A DNA stretch of 14,563 bases from assembly GCA_964405755.1 (NCBI GenBank), contig CAYOPF010000074.1, positions 1 to 14,563 on the forward strand. Direction: 5' to 3'. The DNA comes from GWF2-33-9 sp964405755 (GTDB taxonomy: Bacteria; Bacteroidota; Ignavibacteria; Kapaibacteriales; UBA2268). Shown in pieces: positions 7,791-14,563 of the stretch (position 1 is the stretch's first letter; the number at the start of each line of letters is the position of its first letter). A program made the position numbers and the translations under genes. A model generated the notes under the pieces. It searched no databases, was not told the DNA's origin, and saw nothing but the letters and a program-made list of their open reading frames with translations.

Positions 7791-8990
7791 CTATATTAAT
7801 TTATTTTTTATTTGGACCAACTTAGCTGTTAGAATATCATTCTTTCTCTCAATCTCGATTTCCTTGTTTATTTTAGGAGTTATTTCATTATTGATTACTT
7901 TTCCATTTTGTTTTATTAATACAAACCCTTTTTCCATAGGAAGTAGTGGGTGTAGGCTTTTGAGTATATTTTCTTTAGCAGAAAGCGATTGTTGGTGGAA
8001 TTTTAAAATCTGAAACATTGATTTGAAGAGCATCTCCCCGTTATCATTTAGCTGTTGTTGCAAGAAATAGAATTTATCGAGCAATCTTGCCTTGAAATTA
8101 TTTTCAAATGTTTTTTCTATAGTTTGTTGGTATTGCTTGATTTTATTAAAAATCATATTTTTCATACTCAATTCAGCATTATCAAAATAATTAAAAAAGT
8201 CCGAAAGAGTGTTTTTGGTTACATACTGTGCTCCTCCCGTTGGAGTAGGAGCACGCATATCAGCAACAAAGTCGGCGATAGTGAAGTCGGTTTCGTGGCC
8301 AACTGCCGAAATAATTGGTATTCGCGAGTTTAGAATTGCATTGGCAACAACTTCGGTATTATACGACCACAGATCTTCTATTGAACCTCCACCACGACCT
8401 ATAATCAGAGCATCTAATTCATATTGGTTCAACTCCTCGATGGCCCGAGCGATATCGTATTCCGAGCCATCTCCCTGAACCATTGTAGGACGAAAGTAAA
8501 TTTGGACTGCTGGCAATCTGTTGTGAATTGTCGAAATTATGTCCTTTATTGCCGCTCCAGTTGGGGATGTGGAAACACCAACCTTAAGACAAACTTCTGG
8601 TATTTGTCGCTTTCGCTCAGTATCGAAATAACCCAATTCCGCAAGTTTTTGCTTAAGCTCTTCAAATTTTTGATATAAGTCGCCAATTCCTGCTGGTTTG
8701 ATTGTTTGAACTACAATTTGGTATTTACCCTGTGGGGCATAAAGCGAAACATACCCACTAGCAATTACTTTCATTCCATCATTAATTTTGGAGTCAATTT
8801 TAGTACTTCCCCAAATTGCACAAGAAATTTGAGCTCCACTATCTTTCAATGAAAAATAATGATGGCCTGATTGGTTACGTTTGTAATTTGATATTTCTCC
8901 CACAACAAAAACAAATGAAAAATTTGACTCGATTAATCCTTTCAATCTGTCTGTTAACTCGGAAATCGTTTCGGGGCGTGGTTCTTCCAT
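7791..8990 (-). CDS. xseA: Exodeoxyribonuclease VII large subunit
   Basis: The 399-residue protein is the catalytic subunit of exonuclease VII, which degrades single-stranded DNA from either end to oligonucleotides in repair and recombination. Residues about 5-100 form the OB-fold (GEISNYKRNQSGHHYFSLKD). The catalytic domain follows, with STSPTGAAIKDI (140-151), GRGGGSIEDLW (198-208) and GHETDFTIADFVADMRAPTP (231-250). Asp150, Arg199, His232 and Asp235 match the residues essential in the E. coli enzyme. The usual PTPSAAA is PTPTGGA here. Residues about 255-350 look like the long helical coiled-coil that binds XseB. It is about 55 residues shorter than E. coli XseA. No xseB gene lies next to it. 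The ATG follows the lipoprotein stop by 4 nt, suggesting coupled translation. Confidence 0.97.
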   Translation of the reverse strand: MEEPRPETISELTDRLKGLIESNFSFVFVVGEISNYKRNQSGHHYFSLKDSGAQISCAIWGSTKIDSKINDGMKVIASGYVSLYAPQGKYQIVVQTIKPAGIGDLYQKFEELKQKLAELGYFDTERKRQIPEVCLKVGVSTSPTGAAIKDIISTIHNRLPAVQIYFRPTMVQGDGSEYDIARAIEELNQYELDALIIGRGGGSIEDLWSYNTEVVANAILNSRIPIISAVGHETDFTIADFVADMRAPTPTGGAQYVTKNTLSDFFNYFDNAELSMKNMIFNKIKQYQQTIEKTFENNFKARLLDKFYFLQQQLNDNGEMLFKSMFQILKFHQQSLSAKENILKSLHPLLPMEKGFVLIKQNGKVINNEITPKINKEIEIERKNDILTAKLVQIKNKLI

Positions 8991-8994
8991 AGTT

Positions 8995-9423
8995 TTACCT
9001 ATTGGGGAAATTTTTCCCTAAATTAAAGGTTTCTATTCTGTTCATTGCTTTCACAAAGTAAGGTTCCATTTCCTTAGGCATTTTCTTTAAGGTGTAAAAC
9101 CTTATGCTTTTTTCATTCCTGGGTAATTTTGCAGAAGAAGGAGTGATGAAAAACTTCTTATTATCTTGGTCGAAGCGAATTGATATATTCAATTGAAATG
9201 AATCCTGCTCTATACGAACAAAACGCTCGGCAATCAAATATCCACGCTCTTCGTCGGATTTATTTATTGTAAATTGTTCATCTTTTAAAATATCTGGAAT
9301 TGAATTAAAAAAGTGTGATTTTTCGAAAACAGTTTTGTATTCTATTTCGCAAGGTTCTGTGTAGTAGTTTTTGCATGCAGAAACCAATAAAATCAGAAAA
9401 ATTGTTGGGATAATTATTTTCAT
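8995..9423 (-). CDS. Small putative lipoprotein, family unknown
   Basis: I do not recognise a family. From the ATG at 9423 the protein has 142 residues and begins with a lipoprotein signal: MKIIIPTIFLILLVSAC, with lipobox VSAC and lipidation Cys17. The mature part is hydrophilic and basic, with alternating strand-like segments (SFQLNISIRFD, KKFFITPSS, KSIRFYTLKK) that suggest a small beta-rich periplasmic or outer-membrane-anchored domain. A TTG 24 nt upstream would give 150 residues but would put the signal behind eight extra residues and overlap guaD. The ATG, 1 nt after the guaD TGA, fits better. It lies between guaD and xseA with 1-nt and 4-nt gaps, so it is very likely cotranscribed, but its neighbours give no hint of its role. 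Confidence 0.8.
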   Translation of the reverse strand: MKIIIPTIFLILLVSACKNYYTEPCEIEYKTVFEKSHFFNSIPDILKDEQFTINKSDEERGYLIAERFVRIEQDSFQLNISIRFDQDNKKFFITPSSAKLPRNEKSIRFYTLKKMPKEMEPYFVKAMNRIETFNLGKNFPNR

Positions 9424-9424
9424 A

Positions 9425-9889
9425 TCAGTACTCAATTTTATTTTCAAAATTCTTCCAAACTTCGAATACTTCGAGCGATTTGGACTTATCTAATTGTATC
9501 ATTTTAATCTTTCTTTCATCAATTGGTTTGGGAATTTCCTGGTAAATCCAATTATCGCTAAAACCAATTTCCTCTGCATCTTTTCGTGTTGTAGCAAAAA
9601 AAACAGTTGGAATTTTTGCCCAATAAATCGCCGAAAGGCACATTGGACAAGGTTCGGTGGAAGAATATATTTCGCAATCACTCAAATCGAATTTACCTAA
9701 TTTCTTTGCTGCTGTCCTAATTGCATTAATTTCGGCATGTGCAGTTGGGTCGTTGTCGATTGTAACAGTATTATGCTCTAACGAGATTACTTCATTATCC
9801 CGAACGATACAAGCACCAAACGGACCTCCACCCTTCTGAATAGATGCTAAAGAAATCTGGATTGCTTTATTTATAAATTGATTTTCCAT
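9425..9889 (-). CDS. guaD: Guanine deaminase (cytidine deaminase-like fold)
   Basis: This 154-residue zinc enzyme of the cytidine/deoxycytidylate deaminase superfamily converts guanine to xanthine in purine salvage and breakdown. The zinc and proton-transfer motifs are HAE (His51, Glu53) and PCPMC (Cys81, Cys84). It resembles Bacillus subtilis GuaD more than tRNA adenosine deaminase TadA along its length, with GGPFGACIVRD, NDPTAHAEINAIR, AIYWAKIP, the segment from IGFSDNWIYQEI to KPIDER, and a C-terminal end WKNFENKIEY. In GuaD that tail swaps between dimer partners and covers the active site. It is the first gene of the minus-strand cluster. No Shine-Dalgarno site is visible, but an exact TAnnTTTG box lies about 26 nt upstream of the ATG. 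The comparison is from memory, so a related deaminase acting on another base cannot be excluded. Confidence 0.9.
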   Translation of the reverse strand: MENQFINKAIQISLASIQKGGGPFGACIVRDNEVISLEHNTVTIDNDPTAHAEINAIRTAAKKLGKFDLSDCEIYSSTEPCPMCLSAIYWAKIPTVFFATTRKDAEEIGFSDNWIYQEIPKPIDERKIKMIQLDKSKSLEVFEVWKNFENKIEY

Positions 9890-9914
9890 TTATTAAAAAA
9901 AAAGTAATTTATTA

Positions 9915-9945
9915 CAAAATTATGCAATTTTTACGAGATAATTAA
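9915..9945 (-). promoter_or_regulatory. Possible promoter of the guaD-folP cluster
   Basis: On the minus strand TAATTTTG (9922-9915) is an exact match to the Bacteroidota -7 box TAnnTTTG. The -33 region about 19-21 nt upstream is T-rich but has no TTTG. Transcription would start near 9908, leaving a leader of about 20 nt before the guaD ATG at 9889. Confidence 0.4.
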
Positions 9946-9973
9946 AAAAAGTTGTATATAACCATTATTATTG

Positions 9974-10114
9974 CATATAGAGGGTATCGCCGCACATATA
10001 ATAAGTTATAAATAAAAATTATTTTGGGGTACATTGTAACAAAATGGACATTGAAGGATTATATAGTATATTGAGAATACATAAAATGAAAAAACTATTT
10101 TCATATAGAGGTAT
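9974..10114 (+). repeat. Imperfect direct repeat upstream of the VIT-domain gene
   Basis: CATATAGAGGGTAT (9974-9987) and CATATAGAGGTAT (10102-10114) differ by one inserted G and lie 128 nt apart. The downstream copy contains the Shine-Dalgarno GAGG of the gene starting at 10119. It may be a relic of a small duplication of the translation-start region. Confidence 0.4.
10108..10111 (+). promoter_or_regulatory. Ribosome binding site of the VIT-domain gene
   Basis: GAGG lies 7 nt before the ATG at 10119. It decides the start: the frame is open further upstream to an ATG at 10044, which has no such site. Confidence 0.7.
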
Positions 10115-10118
10115 TATA

Positions 10119-12254
10119 ATGAAAAAAATTCTTTTTTTCGTAGCAGCATTATTTGTTGTCATTACGACTGCAAGTTACTCGCAATGGAGCTTGCAAGTTC
10201 AGGACCCACAGAATCAGTGGAAATATGCACAGGGGGACATCGATTCTGTTTTACTTGTTGTCCGACCAATGGGGTTATACGCTTTGTACGATATGTATAT
10301 TAACTTTTCGGCAAGATCTTCGCAATACACAAAACCTACAGACACTTTGGAAGTTCAGTATTATTTCCAATTAGACAAAAGAGCTATCGTTGTCGATTCA
10401 TGGTTGTGGGTGGAGGATACCTTGGTAAAAGCAAAATTAACCGATCGCTGGACAGCCAATCAGATTTATGAAAACATTGTTAAACGTACTCGCAGGGACC
10501 CTTCAATTTTCTATAAAAATTCCGATGTTCAATATGAATTTCGTATTTATCCAATGGCAGGACATAGACAACGAAGAGTGAAAATTTCCTGGTTCGAACC
10601 TATAACTTGGGGTACAACTCAAGCATCTATACCACTTCCGTTCAAAATGATATCTCTATCCCGAACAGACCCAAATGTTAGAATAATCACAACACTTGAA
10701 AATGGCTTCAAAAATCCACAAATTTCATTCTCATCTACATTTAATTATGTAAAAGATGAAATTTACGGCGAATCTTATCAGACAGAATTTAAAAACGTTA
10801 AGGCTTTAAGTGCTCAGAATACCCAATACTTTATAAAATACGATAATCCAATGCAAGATGGCGTATTTCTCAATGCATTCAAAGAATCCGAAGACGAGGG
10901 TTATTTCCAATTAGCTTTCCTTCCACAATTAGCTGTGAATATTAGCGAATCGAGAAAGATTATTTTTGCTATCGACTTCGATGCAACTTCGACTACAGTA
11001 AAATTTCAAAATCTAATTCAAAATATTCTTGATAAAGCTGTAAATTCTCTATCACACAAAGATTCATTCAATATAATCGTAAATGAATTTGAACCCAAAA
11101 TGATGTTTAATAGTTGGCAAAGTTGCACCAATGTTGAACTTAATCAAGCATTCTCCAGAATTGATGAAAACAGTGTAACTAAATTTACGATGCTTTCGTT
11201 TATTCTGAAAAGGGCAGCTGAATTTGCTCGTAGTACTAAATCGGAGAATGTCAAGGTAATAAGCATTTCGTCAAGTACAAATTATGGATCCCCTGAAGCT
11301 GCAAATGTGTTTATTAAGGAAATATCCAAAGGAGAAGGAGAGGCTCCTCAATTTTATTTTGTTGATTTTTCCACAACTGCTCCAACCTTCAAAGTAAATA
11401 ACATATCCTATCGTGGTAATGAATATTTATATTATAACATGGCAAAGATGTTTAAGGGCGAATACATAAAATCATTGCAACCTCTGGATGTTATGTTGCA
11501 AAAGGCATTCGAAGCTACAGATATTACATTTTTAGGTTACGATTTTAATGTTGCATTAACAGATGGCTTCACTTGGGCAAAATACAATCTAAACGATACC
11601 AAAGCAAATTTAACTATGACCCAACCAATATTAATTGTCGGAAAATATGCTGGAAGTCAAGATTTTACAGTTAACTTCAATGGATTGTACAAGTCAAATC
11701 AATCCAAACCCTTTCATAGAAATTTATCTGTAAAAACCTATGATCAAACTTTTGCAACAAATAAAAAATTGTGGCTTGGCAATTATATTCAGTATTTGGA
11801 AACATTATTGAATACCAATCTGATTGTTACCGAAATAGTCGAAACCAGTATGAAAAACCGTATTCTTAGTAAATATACTGCATTTTTGGCTTTAGAGCCG
11901 TGGATGATGGGCGACGACCAAGGTAGTAGCAATGACCAAAAAGACCTAGGTGGATCCACCTCGGTAGAAAAAGGAAATGATTACACAATCGAGTTAAGTC
12001 CTAATCCATTTGTGAATTCTTTGAAAGTGTCTGTGCAATTGGAAAATGCAAATGAATTGCTAAGTTCTATAGAGGTTTACAATATTCAAGGGTCGAAAGT
12101 TTATCAGTTTGATATTCCTCCAATGACCAATGCATTGAAGATAGATTGGAATGGGTGCGATTATACTGGCAAACAACTACCAAACGGTGTTTATTTGATT
12201 GTAATTAAAACAACAAATTCAGTAAAAACTGTGAAAGTGATACTTAATAGATAA
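10119..12254 (+). CDS. Secreted VIT/VWA-like protein with T9SS sorting domain
   Basis: From ATG 10119 the protein has 711 residues and begins with a clean signal peptide, MKKILFFVAALFVVITTASYS. Residues about 76-160 resemble a VIT (vault/inter-alpha-trypsin) domain, including ANQIYENIVKRTRRDPSIFY. Residues about 279-420 resemble a von Willebrand A domain that normally follows VIT, but its metal site is degenerate: DFDAT (286-290) replaces DxSxS, and the later TDG is replaced by SSST. ILSKYTAFLALEP near 583-595 matches the usual end of VIT proteins. An acidic linker (about 597-622) leads to a T9SS sorting domain (about 622-711: LSPNPF at its start, LPNGVYLIVIKT near its end). The protein is inferred to be exported through T9SS; its role is unknown, perhaps binding at the surface. 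The start is chosen from the signal peptide and GAGG at 10108. An in-frame ATG at 10044 would add 25 residues ahead of the signal. Confidence 0.85.
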   Translation: MKKILFFVAALFVVITTASYSQWSLQVQDPQNQWKYAQGDIDSVLLVVRPMGLYALYDMYINFSARSSQYTKPTDTLEVQYYFQLDKRAIVVDSWLWVEDTLVKAKLTDRWTANQIYENIVKRTRRDPSIFYKNSDVQYEFRIYPMAGHRQRRVKISWFEPITWGTTQASIPLPFKMISLSRTDPNVRIITTLENGFKNPQISFSSTFNYVKDEIYGESYQTEFKNVKALSAQNTQYFIKYDNPMQDGVFLNAFKESEDEGYFQLAFLPQLAVNISESRKIIFAIDFDATSTTVKFQNLIQNILDKAVNSLSHKDSFNIIVNEFEPKMMFNSWQSCTNVELNQAFSRIDENSVTKFTMLSFILKRAAEFARSTKSENVKVISISSSTNYGSPEAANVFIKEISKGEGEAPQFYFVDFSTTAPTFKVNNISYRGNEYLYYNMAKMFKGEYIKSLQPLDVMLQKAFEATDITFLGYDFNVALTDGFTWAKYNLNDTKANLTMTQPILIVGKYAGSQDFTVNFNGLYKSNQSKPFHRNLSVKTYDQTFATNKKLWLGNYIQYLETLLNTNLIVTEIVETSMKNRILSKYTAFLALEPWMMGDDQGSSNDQKDLGGSTSVEKGNDYTIELSPNPFVNSLKVSVQLENANELLSSIEVYNIQGSKVYQFDIPPMTNALKIDWNGCDYTGKQLPNGVYLIVIKTTNSVKTVKVILNR

Positions 12255-12276
12255 TGTGAAATAAAAGGGTTAACAC

Positions 12277-12301
12277 GGGAAGTTGATTATTCAGACTTCC
12301 C
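12277..12301 (+). other. Hairpin without T-tract after the VIT-domain gene
   Basis: GGGAAGT (12277-12283) pairs with ACTTCCC (12295-12301) around an 11-nt loop, 22 nt after the stop codon and just before the true terminator. With no T-run it is not a classical terminator and may protect the mRNA 3' end, if it does anything. Confidence 0.35.
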
Positions 12302-12310
12302 ATCTCGAAC

Positions 12311-12346
12311 AAAAAAAAGACTGCTCTAATGGAGCAGTCTTTTTTT
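12311..12346. terminator. Bidirectional terminator between convergent genes
   Basis: GACTGCTC (12319-12326) pairs with GAGCAGTC (12332-12339) around a 5-nt loop. Eight A before and seven T after make it symmetric, so it should end both the plus-strand VIT-domain gene (stop 12254) and the minus-strand M16 gene (stop 12362). Confidence 0.9.
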
Positions 12347-12361
12347 ATGATTGCTTAAGCT

Positions 12362-14440
12362 TTATTTGTTCGGAGTGAATACATCATCTTCAATTGGAAC
12401 ATTGAAGAAAACAACGTTATCTAACTCTAATTGATAAAACGGTGTGCTAACTACAACTCTTAAAGGATATTTCATTCCATCTATACTTTCATATTGTGAG
12501 TATTCTGAAACAACTTCGATAGGACCTTGTGGTGAATCTTGTGTAGCTTCCATTTTCTTAATAAGGAAATTGGCTTTATCGAAGTAATAAGTTGCTTTAT
12601 CACCATCACTATTAGTAACTTTAAGCTTTATCAAACCATCTTTTTCCCCTATTAATTCAAGTTTAAATTTATTTTGAATAGCTTTGGTTAATTCTAATAG
12701 TTCTGACTTTACATTCTTTTTAGCATCATCAAAATCTGCACCAGTCAGTTCTACCAACTCCGTGCCTTGTTTTGCCCATGCTTTTGTTCCATTGCACCAC
12801 GATTCTTGTTGGAATACAGGAGTGGTAATGCTTCTAAATTCTTTATCTGGGAATTTTGTTAATTGGGTAGCCTTTGCATCAAATGATTGTCCTTGAACTT
12901 TGAACTTGCCTCTTGCTTCTAATTTCATGGTCTGAATTGCGTTAATTTTTTCGGCACCGCCCATTGCATTTGTGTATTTTTGAATAAGCTCTTCGGCAGT
13001 GATATTAACTGGATTAGCACGTGCTATGTCCTCTTCGGATTCTAAATCTAAAGTGTATTCATAAACATTGCCCCATTTCTTCAACTCATCTTTCATTTCG
13101 GGAGTTGTTACAACAGTTACATATAACTTATCTGTCCTTAAGTATTTTTCTGAAACCTTTGCGATATCGAATGTAGTGAGATTGTTCATTCGAGTAGTGT
13201 AAGTTTTAACAACATCCATCGATTCACCATAGAATTCGGAATTTTGTATTAAGGAAGCAACAAAATCGGAACTTTCGAATGCCATCTGATAGTTGCCGAT
13301 TACGTTGTTCTTTATTCTGCCTAATTCTTCGTCTGTAACTCCATCATTGTATAGTGCATTCACTTGTTCCATTATAACTGTGATTGAGGAATCAGTTTTA
13401 TCCAATTTAACTTCCGAACCAGCAGTAAATCTGTTTGCGTATTTATTACCAGTATGCGACGCAAATGGACTATAGGTGAAAGAATACTTTTCGCGAAGTG
13501 TTCTGAACAATTTGGAACCAAAACCACCGCCCAGGACTGCTGATGTTAAACGCAATGCTAAATTGTCAGAGTGATTTCTTGGTATTGTTAAAGCAGTAAC
13601 TGTAACTGATGATTGTTTGGAGCCAGCTCTTGGGATAAAATATACACCTTTTGGTAAAGGTTTAGGGTCGGGCAAATCCATATTTGGTTTCGATCCTAAT
13701 TTCCAACTTTTAAATTTCCCTTCTAAAGCTTTAATCAATTCTTTTTCGTCAAAATCGCCAATAACAGCCATTGTTAAGTTGTTTGGCATAAAGGTTGACT
13801 GATAGTACTTCTTGCAATCATCAATGGTAATTGATTTCAATGATGGTTCTGAAGAAACCTTTCCATAAGGATGGTCTTTTCCGTAAACAGCAATTGCACC
13901 AAGCAATCTTGATAATTGTCCGCTATTGGATTTTCTCATTTTAACTCCTGCCAAGGATTGCTCGATTAATTTATCGAACTCATCTTTAGGGAATTTGGGA
14001 TTCAATACGACATCGGTAAAAACATCGAACATTGCACTGAAGTGTTTTGTAAGCGACGAGCCCGAAGCAATTATGTAATCCTGTCCGGCGGAAACACTAA
14101 CAGAAGCTCCAATACCATCCAAAGTTTGAGCAATTTCGAGGGCATTACGTTTGCCAGCTCCCTTGGTCATCAATCCTGTTGTAATATCGGAGAGACCTGT
14201 CTTTGCACCATCCAAATTCGATCCGCCTGCAAGCAACATTCTTAATTCAATTACCGGTTGTTCTTTGTCGCTGATTAGGAAAACTTTAATTCCATTCGAT
14301 AGAACAATGGTTTTATATTCTGGAAATACAAAGTCCTTAGCAGTCTTTGGTTCGGGTTTTGGTAAAGGTTCGACCGCAATTAAGTTATTTACACTAAATG
14401 CCACCAATAATAATACAATATAGATTTTAATTTTATTCAT
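12362..14440 (-). CDS. M16-family peptidase-like subunit without HxxEH, fused to a LolA-like domain
   Basis: The protein has 692 residues. A hydrophobic signal (IYIVLLLVAFSVNNLIA, 6-22) suggests periplasmic export. Residues about 38-455 form two M16 (pitrilysin/insulinase) half-domains. The zinc motif HxxEH, expected after TGL at 81-83, reads SDITT (84-88), so this chain cannot bind zinc the normal way. The second half keeps the substrate-binding pair Arg316 and Tyr323 in the segment from GGGFGSKLF to LREKYSFTY. This split is known for heterodimeric M16B enzymes, where one subunit has the zinc site and the other the R/Y pair. Residues about 478-692 are an added domain resembling LolA/outer-membrane lipoprotein-sorting folds (YTNAMGGAEKINAIQTMK, SWCNGTKAW, ATYYFDKANFLIKK, then SEYSQY and DGMKYPLRV). 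The start is supported by AAGG 10 nt upstream. The preceding M16 gene ends 20 nt before, so the two are surely an operon. Confidence 0.9.
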   Translation of the reverse strand: MNKIKIYIVLLLVAFSVNNLIAVEPLPKPEPKTAKDFVFPEYKTIVLSNGIKVFLISDKEQPVIELRMLLAGGSNLDGAKTGLSDITTGLMTKGAGKRNALEIAQTLDGIGASVSVSAGQDYIIASGSSLTKHFSAMFDVFTDVVLNPKFPKDEFDKLIEQSLAGVKMRKSNSGQLSRLLGAIAVYGKDHPYGKVSSEPSLKSITIDDCKKYYQSTFMPNNLTMAVIGDFDEKELIKALEGKFKSWKLGSKPNMDLPDPKPLPKGVYFIPRAGSKQSSVTVTALTIPRNHSDNLALRLTSAVLGGGFGSKLFRTLREKYSFTYSPFASHTGNKYANRFTAGSEVKLDKTDSSITVIMEQVNALYNDGVTDEELGRIKNNVIGNYQMAFESSDFVASLIQNSEFYGESMDVVKTYTTRMNNLTTFDIAKVSEKYLRTDKLYVTVVTTPEMKDELKKWGNVYEYTLDLESEEDIARANPVNITAEELIQKYTNAMGGAEKINAIQTMKLEARGKFKVQGQSFDAKATQLTKFPDKEFRSITTPVFQQESWCNGTKAWAKQGTELVELTGADFDDAKKNVKSELLELTKAIQNKFKLELIGEKDGLIKLKVTNSDGDKATYYFDKANFLIKKMEATQDSPQGPIEVVSEYSQYESIDGMKYPLRVVVSTPFYQLELDNVVFFNVPIEDDVFTPNK

Positions 14441-14460
14441 AGTTATTTTTCCTTACTTTT

Positions 14461-14562
14461 TTACGATTTTGATTTTGGTTTATAAATAAGCACAACTCTT
14501 TTGTCGGTCGAAAAATATTTTTGAGCAACTCTTTTTACATCATCGAGAGTAACACTAATATA
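14461..14562 (-). CDS. C-terminal end of an upstream M16-family peptidase (partial)
   Basis: The last 33 codons and TAA (14463-14461) of a minus-strand gene enter the window. The visible sequence, VTLDDVKRVAQKYFSTDKR then VVLIYKPKS, is the typical end of M16 peptidases (a [LI].DV..VA.KY. helix followed by a beta strand). The next gene aligns in the same place with FDIAKVSEKYLRTDKLYVTVV (425-445), in line with two paralogous subunits. It is probably the catalytic partner carrying HxxEH, but that part is outside the window. The gap to the next ATG is 20 nt. Confidence 0.8.
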   Translation of the reverse strand, partial: YISVTLDDVKRVAQKYFSTDKRVVLIYKPKSKS

Positions 14563-14563
14563 C

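Noticed and set aside
8228..8254. 8-bp inverted repeat GTGCTCCT/AGGAGCAC
   Set aside because: It lies within the xseA codons for the conserved APTP-TGGA motif, has an 11-nt loop and no T-run. Codon constraint explains it.
9424..9447. TTG at 9447 as the start of the small lipoprotein
   Set aside because: It would overlap guaD and place eight residues before the signal. The ATG at 9423 follows the guaD stop by 1 nt and begins a normal lipoprotein signal.
10044..10118. ATG at 10044 as the start of the VIT-domain protein
   Set aside because: It has no ribosome binding site and would bury the signal peptide. GAGG lies 7 nt before the ATG at 10119.
14151..14423. Open frame of 90 codons on the plus strand opposite the M16 gene, and similar antisense frames over groL, folP and xseA
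   Set aside because: They have no ribosome binding sites or recognisable protein features and lie opposite strongly conserved genes, so they are shadows of codon usage.

Overview
The window is AT-rich chromosomal DNA from a member of the Bacteroidota or a close FCB-group relative (the Ignavibacteria/Kapabacteria type is also possible). Three things point there. Two large proteins end in type IX secretion (T9SS) C-terminal sorting domains. One intergenic region carries a near-consensus Bacteroidota promoter, TTTC-N19-TATCTTTG. The GroEL, folate and purine enzymes match that group in character. I see no tRNA, rRNA, CRISPR array, insertion sequence, prophage or attachment site.

Layout. (1) 2-3448, plus strand: the 3' part of a very large secreted protein with SBBP beta-propeller repeats, eight Ig/PKD-like repeats in two length classes, another Ig-like domain, a fibronectin III-like domain and a T9SS domain. 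(2) 3504-3583: two hairpin terminators between convergent genes. (3) 3602-5230, minus: groL, with no groES beside it. (4) 5231-5528: a divergent AT-rich promoter region holding the promoter of the next gene and a 23-bp imperfect palindrome on the groL side. (5) 5529-6500, plus: an M29-type metallo-aminopeptidase. (6) 6497-9889, minus: a compact five-gene cluster, in transcription order guaD, a small lipoprotein, xseA, a PhnB-like VOC protein and folP. The end of folP overlaps the aminopeptidase gene tail to tail by 4 bp. (7) 10119-12254, plus: a secreted protein with a VIT domain, a degenerate VWA domain and a T9SS domain. (8) 12311-12346: a strong bidirectional terminator. (9) 12362-14562, minus: two consecutive M16-family peptidase genes. 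The complete one lacks the HxxEH zinc motif and carries a C-terminal LolA-like domain. Of the upstream partner only the last 33 codons are visible.

How it fits together. Most of the window is housekeeping: chaperone, folate synthesis, purine salvage, DNA repair and peptidases. It is interspersed with envelope and secreted proteins. The guaD-to-folP cluster is probably one transcript by spacing (1, 4, 54 and 13 nt gaps) although the functions are mixed. The M16 pair probably forms a heterodimer in the periplasm, one subunit giving the zinc site and the other the R/Y substrate-binding pair. I found no clearly new defence or mobile system. The most distinctive items are the two-length Ig repeat array, the degenerate VWA domain, the M16/LolA-like fusion, the orphan groL with its palindrome, and a hairpin inside the end of folP that may end the opposing transcript.
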